From NCBI GenBank assembly GCA_017303735.1, contig JAFLCF010000182.1, positions 1 through 8,415 on the forward strand: DNA of 8,415 nucleotides, given 5' to 3'. Numbering within the stretch: position 1 is the stretch's first letter; each line of letters begins with the position of its first letter. Made by a program: the position numbers and the translations under genes. This stretch comes from Anaerolineae bacterium (GTDB lineage: Bacteria; Chloroflexota; Anaerolineae; Anaerolineales; Villigracilaceae). The notes beneath the pieces were generated by a model, which saw only the letters and a program-made list of their open reading frames with translations, was not told where the DNA came from and searched no databases. Shown here piece after piece: positions 1-5,279 of the stretch.

Positions 1-147
1 GTTCTTTTCCATATCGCGGGCGAGGCTGAGGTTTTGCGGATGTGGAAGCCCATGCGTAATGACAGTCGATTCGAGGGCGACGACGGGCGCGCCGATATTG
101 AGCGCGCGTGTAACTTCAACGGAGAGGTTTATGTGAGGATGTTTCAT
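1..147 (-). CDS. psuG: Pseudouridine-5'-phosphate glycosidase, N-terminal 49 residues (partial)
   Basis: Only the first 49 codons are present; the gene runs off the left edge. The family enzyme cleaves the C-C glycosidic bond of pseudouridine 5'-phosphate to uracil and ribose 5-phosphate, in cytosolic salvage of pseudouridine from RNA breakdown. The visible part has the family's N-terminal signature: residues 21-35 read [15 protein letters not shown], followed by HPQN, matching the ALEST-I-x-HG-(L/M)-P pattern of PsuG/IndA-type proteins. The ATG overlaps the stop of the upstream SPFH gene in an ATGA, and no Shine-Dalgarno sequence is obvious, so translation probably depends on ribosomes finishing the upstream gene. 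Whether the partner kinase psuK follows cannot be seen. The family call is firm for such a short piece; activity cannot be judged because the catalytic lysine region lies outside. Confidence 0.88.
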   Translation of the reverse strand, partial: MKHPHINLSVEVTRALNIGAPVVALESTVITHGLPHPQNLSLARDMEKN

Positions 148-1781
148 GAGTGATGGCTTTTATTGTATTCTGTAACATGATAGTCGATATCGCGCAGCAC
201 TTTTTCGATGCGGGCGATATCGGCTTGTTTATCGATCGACGAGCGATTTTCCTTATTGATCAGATCAATGGCAACGATGAATTCCTTGCGGAAGGCTTTG
301 AGCATGTCGAGCGCAACGGTGGCGGTGTCGCGTTTGGTGGCGGCGTCGTTGGAGAAACGCTGGAATAGAGCGGAGCTGACGGTCACTTCCTGATTATCTT
401 CGAGCACCTTTGCAAGGTCGTTCAATTCGCGGTTGGATAGTTTGCGGTTCGAGCCCTGATTGCTCGATTTGCTGTATCCGCCGATGATGATTTGGCTGAC
501 GAGATCCATCAATTCTTTCATCTCGTATTGTTTACGCAACTGTGCGATCTGATTGCTTTTGCGGGCGTTATCGTCCATTAACTTTCTGGCGTTCTTCAGT
601 TCTTCGAGAATGATGCCCTCGGAAGGTGGTTGCCAGGTGCCGATGTCGATCCAATGAATGCTGATGCCAAGCTGCGCGGCTTTTTCTTGAAATTCAGGTC
701 GGAAAAATCTTTCAGTGATGCGCGAGCGTGACTGAAAGGCGGGTGTTGGGCGGGATGTGCCGCTTACCGCTGTTTGTTCGCCGGTCATCTCGTAGCGGAT
801 CTGGATATTGGTGGCTTCGTTATGCGTGAGCGAGTCGATTTCTTTGGTGCTGATGCTGGCAAGGATCTCGCTCAGGGTATGTGATGTGATCAGAGATTCG
901 ATTTCGCCGGTGATGAGCGGCACGAGGGTGGTGTCCCAGGGGAATGAGACCCCGGCGGTTTTGGGCGGTGTGGGTGAGATGATGGCTTGATCGTATACCA
1001 GTCTGTAGACTGCGCTTTCATCGTAGTTATATTTCTTGTTGGCAGATTTTTCTGTTTCAGGTTTGCGCAGAATGCTGAACATGACCTTGATATCCAGCGC
1101 TTCAAGCGGAATGCCGTCTTTGGTGCGCGATTTGACCGGCAGTCCGCGCATGAACTGGTCTCGCAGGTTGATGATGGCATATTCGCGTTTGCCGATCTCG
1201 TCCGATTTCCCGATCTCACGCAGGCGTTCGAAACGACCGAGCTTCCACGGTTCGGCGCGCGGTTCGATGATCTCGGGGGTGCCGTCTACCCGTTCGAGCA
1301 GGGCTACACTGTCGAGGTTGACTTGCACAAACCCGGGTCCACCAATGAGGATGATGGGAGAGTGCTCGTCCTTTTCAGATATCTTGCCCTCGTTGATGGT
1401 GATCTTCTCTGCCCATTCGCCGTAGGTTGCATTTTTCCCGTACCCGAAGGCAATGTCATCGATGAAATCTTCAGCAGTGGCGGGGTCTTCAAGTTCGAAA
1501 ACATCAGCAAGATACGAAGCCGCTTTGGATTTTGCCTGTGAGGTGATGACCGAAAATAACGGCATATATTTGATCACTGCCAGCACAACAATGGCGATGC
1601 GCACTATGTTGTTCGTTGTTAGGAATATCAATACTACGATGGTGAGCAGGCTGAGGGCGAGATGGATTAGTCCGCGGGTGCGGGCGATCCACGCGGTGCG
1701 ATATTCGACAGCCTCATCGCTTAACCCAAATAGCATTGGGTCAGCCTGCATGTTCGGAAAACGAGGCATTTTCACTTTCAT
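144..1781 (-). CDS. SPFH/band-7-like membrane protein with N-terminal membrane hairpin (545 aa)
   Basis: Second member of a paralogous SPFH pair. Two hydrophobic segments at about residues 37-55 and 58-77 form a likely membrane hairpin. A domain at about 140-385 follows the SPFH pattern: a GGPGFVQV strand, a paired-strand section around INLRDQF (204-210), then [21 protein letters not shown] (217-237), and a closing [15 protein letters not shown] (372-386) like the end of band-7 domains. Residues about 388-430 and 450-535 are charged, helical and probably coiled. SPFH proteins form large membrane-bound oligomeric rings or cages that organise membrane domains or hold proteases. The start is supported by GAGGG seven or so bases upstream. 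The gene overlaps its paralog upstream and psuG downstream by 4 bases each. The family call rests on pattern and paralogy, not a search, and the specific role is unknown. Confidence 0.72.
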   Translation of the reverse strand: MKVKMPRFPNMQADPMLFGLSDEAVEYRTAWIARTRGLIHLALSLLTIVVLIFLTTNNIVRIAIVVLAVIKYMPLFSVITSQAKSKAASYLADVFELEDPATAEDFIDDIAFGYGKNATYGEWAEKITINEGKISEKDEHSPIILIGGPGFVQVNLDSVALLERVDGTPEIIEPRAEPWKLGRFERLREIGKSDEIGKREYAIINLRDQFMRGLPVKSRTKDGIPLEALDIKVMFSILRKPETEKSANKKYNYDESAVYRLVYDQAIISPTPPKTAGVSFPWDTTLVPLITGEIESLITSHTLSEILASISTKEIDSLTHNEATNIQIRYEMTGEQTAVSGTSRPTPAFQSRSRITERFFRPEFQEKAAQLGISIHWIDIGTWQPPSEGIILEELKNARKLMDDNARKSNQIAQLRKQYEMKELMDLVSQIIIGGYSKSSNQGSNRKLSNRELNDLAKVLEDNQEVTVSSALFQRFSNDAATKRDTATVALDMLKAFRKEFIVAIDLINKENRSSIDKQADIARIEKVLRDIDYHVTEYNKSHHS

Positions 1782-3217
1782 GACTTGCCCTCGTCGCGCT
1801 GCCGCGTTTTCGAATCCAATTTACCGACCAACAGCCATCGCCAGACCTCTTCCAATCTTTTCTTGACATCAGACTCGTGTTGGTTGCCCGCCCGGCTTTC
1901 AATGAGGACGATTTCACGGATCGGTTCGATCAGGTCTTGCAGGGTGGCGAAAACATCTTCTGGAACGGCTATCGGATTGTCAAATTTTTCTGAGGCTTTT
2001 CGTACAAAACGCTTGAGGGCTTCATTGTGTGCTGCGGTTTCAAGCAGTTTTTCGCGTTCATTTAGCAGAGCTTCTTCATGTTTGGCGACCTTCGTCCACT
2101 CTGCATTCCAATTCCCGATGATCTGTTCTTCGAGGAAGGGTTCGATGACTACATTGTGGATGCGTACCGCGATGATCTCCAACCCGCGCGCCATGAGTTG
2201 TTGATATTCAAGGCTGGGGAAGGCTTCGCCGGTGGTCACGGGCAAACCTGTATCGTCGAGCGGAGCAACAAACTCGCGCTGTACACGCCGATTGATCATG
2301 GTTTCGATGATCTGAAGTCCGCTAACGCCATCAGACTTGAACAGATCACCTAGTTTGAATTTACGCACATATTCGCGCCACAAGTTCACCACGAGATGAG
2401 CAGGCAGGCGGTGCCAATCCATGCGGGTGCGCTTGCTCTCGGCGGTACCAAGCTCGATCACCTCGCTGGTGATGGCATTGAGTACGGCTTCGGCGTTGTA
2501 CCCATATTGAGAAACAACTCCGCTTTCAGAGGCGACCTTCGTTTCAGGTCGCCTGATGCGAAACTTGATGCTGATGGTAGCAGAGATCTCAAACCCATCA
2601 CGAGTATGCCCGGCGGTTGCCTGGCGGCGGGCTTGGGTCTCATTATTTTTTTTCGACTCAGCAGTCGTCGGATTGTTCATGAATGGCTGGTCGGTCACCT
2701 GCGGACCGATGAATTGCCACTGTGTGCGCAGATCGACCCCTTCACCTGTGGTAATTTTTTCACGCCCACTCGTAAAGCGAACGCCAGGACCCGCCGGACC
2801 AATGATGGCAGTATCCGTTTGCAAGACGACAGCACTGGCTGTATCCAGAACGATCACACCGGGACCCTGCCGGTTCATTTCCCCTTCGTGCCGGATCACA
2901 CGCCCATTCTTTACATACACGGTCGGTCCACGTCGCCCATCAAAGCCACTGACGCGTGCATAGATCTCCTGCCGGTCTTTTGGTGTGTTTACTGGCAGGA
3001 CGAACTGTGAAAAGAAATACACCATCTTATCGATGAGTGAAAAAGCGACGGCAAAATCAACGAGTAAGAGGAATCCGCTAGCGCCAAGCACGAACGGGTT
3101 TGTATAATCCATCCCCAATGCTAATAAAATGCCATGAAAGACAAGGGTTGTGACAGAAAGAACCCCGAAAGGGGTTTGCAAAAACGAACCGACCCCGGAA
3201 GTGACTCGCCTCATCAT
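1778..3217 (-). CDS. SPFH/band-7-like membrane protein with N-terminal membrane hairpin (479 aa)
   Basis: First gene of the leftward operon and paralog of the next one. Hydrophobic segments at about 18-35 and 42-62 (extending to about 74) suggest a two-pass N-terminal anchor. The SPFH-like domain spans about 98-362: YVKNGRVIRHEGEMNRQGPG is the glycine-rich opening strand pair, GEGVDLRTQ (158-166) and HTRDGFEISATISIKFRIR (204-222) are the central strands, and GLEIIAVRIHNVVIEP (345-360) closes the domain. A charged helical tail follows (about 361-410), and the last 65 residues are again helical. The order and phrases (V/I-D/N-LR-x-Q, then T-(R/K)-DG) match the 545-aa neighbour, which supports duplication and a hetero-oligomer like HflK/HflC. 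The start is ATG-ATG; either could be used. It lies only a few bases after an extended -10 element and has no ribosome binding site, so the mRNA may be nearly leaderless. Confidence 0.75.
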   Translation of the reverse strand: MMRRVTSGVGSFLQTPFGVLSVTTLVFHGILLALGMDYTNPFVLGASGFLLLVDFAVAFSLIDKMVYFFSQFVLPVNTPKDRQEIYARVSGFDGRRGPTVYVKNGRVIRHEGEMNRQGPGVIVLDTASAVVLQTDTAIIGPAGPGVRFTSGREKITTGEGVDLRTQWQFIGPQVTDQPFMNNPTTAESKKNNETQARRQATAGHTRDGFEISATISIKFRIRRPETKVASESGVVSQYGYNAEAVLNAITSEVIELGTAESKRTRMDWHRLPAHLVVNLWREYVRKFKLGDLFKSDGVSGLQIIETMINRRVQREFVAPLDDTGLPVTTGEAFPSLEYQQLMARGLEIIAVRIHNVVIEPFLEEQIIGNWNAEWTKVAKHEEALLNEREKLLETAAHNEALKRFVRKASEKFDNPIAVPEDVFATLQDLIEPIREIVLIESRAGNQHESDVKKRLEEVWRWLLVGKLDSKTRQRDEGKS

Positions 3218-3226
3218 GGTGTGAAT

Positions 3227-3237
3227 ATTTTATATCA
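3227..3237 (-). promoter_or_regulatory. Extended -10 promoter of the SPFH-psuG operon
   Basis: On the minus strand the sequence TGATATAAAAT contains TG, one base, then TATAAA (3234-3229), an extended -10 element; TAAAAT (3232-3227) is an alternative register. No convincing -35 hexamer lies 16-18 bases upstream, as is usual for extended -10 promoters. Transcription would start near 3220-3222, only about 3-5 bases before the ATG at 3217, leaving no room for a Shine-Dalgarno sequence. Confidence 0.55.
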
Positions 3238-3261
3238 AAAAACCTGTTTTCGCGAGCGGGT

Positions 3262-3270
3262 TGGTAGAAT
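3262..3270 (+). promoter_or_regulatory. Extended -10 promoter of the PHP gene, probably leaderless
   Basis: TGGTAGAAT is an extended -10 (TG, one base, TAGAAT at 3265-3270). The start codon ATG is at 3277, six bases beyond the hexamer, which is where transcription should begin, so the mRNA is predicted to start at or beside its own start codon. No Shine-Dalgarno is present. The element faces away from the SPFH promoter, and the two hexamers are separated by 30 bases (3235-3264). Confidence 0.5.
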
Positions 3271-3276
3271 ATTGTC

Positions 3277-3924
3277 ATGCTCACTCTCGAATTTCACTGC
3301 CATACCCACGCTTCAAAAGACTCCCTGACCCGCCCAGAAGACCTGATTCGTGTAGCCCGCGAAAAGGGATTAGACCGACTCGTCATCACCGACCATAACT
3401 CGATTGCTGGAGCAAAAGCGGCTCAGGCTCTGGACCCGGAACTGGTCATCGTTGGTGAAGAGATCATGACCACCCGGGGCGAGATCCTGGCGGCATTTGT
3501 GCAGGAGGAGATTCCCGCTGGGTTGACTCCGCTGGAGACGATTAAGATTCTGCGTGAACAGGGCGCATTCATAAGCGTATCTCATCCGTATGATACACAT
3601 CGTAAAGGCGGCTGGTTGGAAAAAGACCTGTTGGACATTGCCCCGCTTGTGGATGCCATTGAAGTATTTAATTCTCGCTGCCTCGACCCGCGTTTCAACC
3701 AGAAGGCAAAGGCATTTGCCGAGAAACATAATTTGCCCGGCACGGTCGGGTCAGATGCGCATGGAACAATTGAAGTGGGGAAGTCGGTTTTGTTGCTGGA
3801 CCCGTTCACAGGTCCGGAGGAGATGCGAATGGTCATTCGGCGGGCGAAGGTCAGAACGAAGTTATCGCCCTGGTGGGTGCATCTCATTTCGCGGTATGCA
3901 TCCATAAAGAAGAAAATGAAATAG
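3277..3924 (+). CDS. PHP-domain metal-dependent phosphoesterase (215 aa)
   Basis: A short, single-domain member of the polymerase and histidinol phosphatase (PHP) superfamily, predicted cytosolic. The metal-ligand motifs appear in order: HCHTH at 7-11, ITDHNSIAG at 37-45 (D39, H40), GEEI at 60-63, SHPYD at 102-106, the E129/N132 region, and GSDAH at 158-162. PHP enzymes bind two or three metal ions and hydrolyse phosphoesters; substrates include histidinol phosphate, 3',5'-bisphosphonucleotides and RNA 5' ends. The domain resembles the YciV/TrpH subgroup in the HxHTxxSxDS-like opening, but it lacks the long insertion of that group, so the substrate cannot be named. The first motif begins at residue 7, so the ATG at 3277 is almost certainly right. 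It is transcribed away from the SPFH operon. A basic tail with several lysines ends the protein. Confidence 0.88.
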   Translation: MLTLEFHCHTHASKDSLTRPEDLIRVAREKGLDRLVITDHNSIAGAKAAQALDPELVIVGEEIMTTRGEILAAFVQEEIPAGLTPLETIKILREQGAFISVSHPYDTHRKGGWLEKDLLDIAPLVDAIEVFNSRCLDPRFNQKAKAFAEKHNLPGTVGSDAHGTIEVGKSVLLLDPFTGPEEMRMVIRRAKVRTKLSPWWVHLISRYASIKKKMK

Positions 3925-3940
3925 GGACGCCGGTTGTGTT

Positions 3941-3949
3941 TGATATAAT
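3941..3949 (+). promoter_or_regulatory. Extended -10 promoter of the BLUF gene
   Basis: TGATATAAT is a consensus extended -10 element (TG, one base, TATAAT at 3944-3949) in the 60-base gap between the PHP and BLUF genes. There is no clear -35 hexamer. A start near 3956 would give a leader of about 29 bases, rich in A, that includes a purine-rich AAGGA (3970-3974) ten bases before the ATG. Unlike the two divergent promoters upstream, this one leaves room for a ribosome binding site. Confidence 0.65.
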
Positions 3950-3984
3950 TTTTTAAGAATAGGAAAGATAAGGAAAAAAATAAA

Positions 3985-4404
3985 ATGCTGTCTTTAATTT
4001 ATGTAAGTTCGTCGGTTCGAGAAATGAACGCCGAAGAGTTGCTGGATATTTTGAAAGTGAGCCGTGAAAATAACGTTGCTAAGGATGTGACCGGTTTGTT
4101 GTTATATAAAGGCGGAAATTTCATGCAAGCCCTGGAAGGACCGGATGATGTTGTAATGGCTCTTTATGAAACGATCAAGAAAGACCCGCGCCATAAAGAT
4201 GTGTCCATCATCTCAACGGAACAGATCCAGAAGCGGCAATTTCCGGCTTGGGAAATGGCGTTCACAAATTTGGACAACCCCGAGGTCAAGAATGAACCGG
4301 GATATAGTCAATTCTTGCACGATGAATTCACGGCGGAGGTGTATCGTAGTAATCCTCTGCGTGCTTATATTATGCTGTTGACGTTTCGCGATAATCTACG
4401 ATGA
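3985..4404 (+). CDS. Stand-alone BLUF-domain blue-light photoreceptor (139 aa)
   Basis: A short BLUF protein that should bind FAD non-covalently and undergo the blue-light-induced hydrogen-bond switch. The residues that matter in the well-studied Slr1694/PixD (Tyr8, Asn32, Gln50, Trp91, Met93) all have counterparts at a constant offset of two: Y6 in LIYVSS, N30 before VAKDVTGLLLY, Q48 in NFMQALEGP, W89 and M91 in FPAWEMAF. The core domain occupies about 1-95; the remaining 45 residues look helical, as in short BLUF proteins where the C-terminal helices relay the signal. No EAL, GGDEF, cyclase or DNA-binding domain is fused, so output must go through a partner protein, as PixD acts through PixE. 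An AAGGA ribosome site precedes the ATG. The gene has its own promoter and converges on the zinc-ribbon gene. The partner is not identifiable here. Confidence 0.95.
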   Translation: MLSLIYVSSSVREMNAEELLDILKVSRENNVAKDVTGLLLYKGGNFMQALEGPDDVVMALYETIKKDPRHKDVSIISTEQIQKRQFPAWEMAFTNLDNPEVKNEPGYSQFLHDEFTAEVYRSNPLRAYIMLLTFRDNLR

Positions 4405-4427
4405 TAGAGAGCACTATCACCTGCTTT
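4402..4427 (+). terminator. Possible weak terminator between convergent BLUF and zinc-ribbon genes
   Basis: TGATAG (4402-4407) can pair with CTATCA (4414-4419) around a six-base loop, followed by CCTGC and four T residues. The stem is short and AT-rich, and its arms overlap both stop codons. It could serve the BLUF transcript, but termination strength is doubtful. It is the only hairpin in the 12-base gap between these convergent genes. Confidence 0.25.
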
Positions 4428-4674
4428 TGAATCCTTTTTTGCGCCCTTCGTTCAAAGCCTGGTATCGGATCGCGTAAAACTCAGTATAGCCACATGCTCC
4501 GCAGATATATGCCAAGAATTGACTTTGCTCGCTTTTGGGCACCCACACGAAGGGACGGTTGGGCGGTTCAGGCTCGACGATGCTGATGTAGGGTGGAATG
4601 CTGTCGCTGCCGCGCAGGTGGGCTTCCCCAATGATCTCAGTGGAGTTGCATTTGGGGCATGTTCCGTTTTTCAT
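4417..4674 (-). CDS. Small zinc-ribbon protein (85 aa)
   Basis: A small, probably cytosolic protein with two CxxC pairs: CPKC at residues 6-9 and CGAC at 58-61, the latter followed by GYTEFY. This is the layout of a zinc ribbon in which the two knuckles are separated by an unusually long linker (about 48 residues) containing the proline-rich VEPEPPNRP stretch. The start is placed at 4674 rather than the upstream in-frame ATG at 4704, because AAAGGAGA (4688-4681) is a near-perfect ribosome binding site with ideal spacing to 4674 and CPKC then begins at residue 6. The basic tail (GRKKGFKSR) could contact nucleic acid. Zinc ribbons of this type bind nucleic acid or protein; no specific role can be given. 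It follows the 169-aa gene after 77 bases containing two hairpin-forming sequences, so it is probably at least partly independent of that operon. Confidence 0.8.
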   Translation of the reverse strand: MKNGTCPKCNSTEIIGEAHLRGSDSIPPYISIVEPEPPNRPFVWVPKSEQSQFLAYICGACGYTEFYAIRYQALNEGRKKGFKSR

Positions 4675-4680
4675 GATGTC

Positions 4681-4688
4681 TCTCCTTT
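4681..4688 (-). promoter_or_regulatory. Strong ribosome binding site that fixes the zinc-ribbon start
   Basis: AAAGGAGA on the minus strand lies seven bases before the ATG at 4674. It is by far the best Shine-Dalgarno in the window and decides against the in-frame ATG ten codons upstream, at 4704, which would place this sequence inside the coding region. Confidence 0.8.
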
Positions 4689-4715
4689 CAACGAATGGTT
4701 TCATGTTAATCGCAA

Positions 4716-4729
4716 GTCTTCATGAAGAC
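4716..4729. repeat. 14-bp perfect palindrome upstream of the zinc-ribbon gene
   Basis: GTCTTCATGAAGAC reads the same on both strands. It lies between the end of the 169-aa gene and the ribosome site of the zinc-ribbon gene, about 42 bases before its ATG, and touches the neighbouring hairpin by one base. It could be an operator for a dimeric regulator or an RNA stem. A 14-bp palindrome is expected by chance about once in 16 kb, so position rather than rarity is the argument. Confidence 0.3.
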
Positions 4730-4750
4730 CATCCGCCAAAGGGTGGATGG
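4729..4750 (-). terminator. Hairpin directly after the 169-aa gene
   Basis: CCATCCGCC (4729-4737) and GGTGGATGG (4742-4750) form a nine-pair stem, with one G-T pair on the plus-strand reading and an A-C mismatch on the minus-strand transcript, around a four-base loop. It begins one base after the TAA stop of the 169-aa gene. No run of T follows on the minus strand, so it is either an imperfect terminator or an mRNA 3'-end stabilising stem that separates expression of the zinc-ribbon gene. Confidence 0.4.
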
Positions 4751-4751
4751 G

Positions 4752-5261
4752 TTAAGAATACTTCTTTAACGTATTGCCTGCCGACCACAACAGCAAAACA
4801 GAGTAGACCTTATGAAACCCCAACAAGGCTGTGAAGAAAACCCCCAGTGAGGGTTTGCCGTTCTTGGAAATGCGATGCGGCACGACTGCCGACCCGAAGT
4901 ACAGACGGGTGACTGCCTCTGTTGGGACGCTCATGAACCATGAACGGGTACTGCCTGCAAAGTCACACATCAGAATCTGATTCTCTTCGCGGGCTTCCAC
5001 TGTCCACGCCGCGAATTGGGTGCGGACCCCATCTGCCAGTTCACGCGCATCTTTATCTGTGGACGGTTTGCGAACGAAAAGCGTCAGAATCAAGCGCTCA
5101 ACTTTGAAGAGGGGCGTGATGTAGAAAGCAAAGACGTAATCAGAAAAAGAAACCTGTTTGGGAAGCTCGGTCAGGTAACTATCTGTATACGCGCCGGGCA
5201 TAGACGTGTATTTTTGGATGAGGGCATTGGGTGGCGCAGGTGCTTTTATAATGGTGGGCAT
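4752..5261 (-). CDS. Conserved protein of unknown function (169 aa)
   Basis: I cannot assign this protein to a named family with confidence. It has no signal peptide and no clear membrane span. Notable segments are FAFYITPLFKVERLIL (44-59), KPSTDKDARELADG (65-78), FAAWTVEAREENQILMCDF (83-101) with TRSWFM next (105-110), TRLYFGSAVVP (118-128) and LLGFHKVYSVLLLWSAG (146-162). The alternating strand pattern in the middle and the amphipathic C-terminal helix are compatible with a small ligand-binding alpha/beta fold such as SRPBCC (START-like), but that is a guess from pattern. The rich Trp, Phe and Tyr content suits a hydrophobic ligand. The ATG lies 18 bases after the stop of the carotenoid oxygenase on the same strand, so the two are very likely co-transcribed, and a hairpin follows its own stop. 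A role beside the oxygenase, such as substrate handling, is inference. Confidence 0.7.
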   Translation of the reverse strand: MPTIIKAPAPPNALIQKYTSMPGAYTDSYLTELPKQVSFSDYVFAFYITPLFKVERLILTLFVRKPSTDKDARELADGVRTQFAAWTVEAREENQILMCDFAGSTRSWFMSVPTEAVTRLYFGSAVVPHRISKNGKPSLGVFFTALLGFHKVYSVLLLWSAGNTLKKYS

Positions 5262-5279
5262 ATGATTTGCTTTGGAATT

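Noticed and set aside
987..1541. A 184-codon open frame on the plus strand opposite the 545-aa SPFH gene
   Set aside because: It is antisense to a well-supported gene, shows no domain pattern, and its composition reads as the reverse of SPFH codons. No promoter or ribosome site is evident.
2396..3010. A 204-codon open frame on the plus strand opposite the 479-aa SPFH gene
   Set aside because: It lies antisense inside a gene with clear paralogy to its neighbour; low-quality sequence with no motif, so a shadow frame.
3161..3176. AACCCC-GAAA-GGGGTT hairpin near the 5' end of the 479-aa gene, considered as an attenuator or terminator
   Set aside because: It falls inside coding sequence about 40 bases after the start and encodes ordinary residues of the first membrane region; the T-rich stretch after it is interrupted. 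Chance stem is the simpler reading.
144..3217. Naming the SPFH pair hflK and hflC
   Set aside because: Two membrane segments instead of one, different lengths, no FtsH or hfq/hflX context, and no specific HflK/HflC signature, so only the family-level call is kept.
4675..4704. Longer zinc-ribbon protein starting at the ATG at 4704
   Set aside because: A near-perfect ribosome site lies inside that extension with ideal spacing to the ATG at 4674, and the extra ten residues add nothing to the domain.
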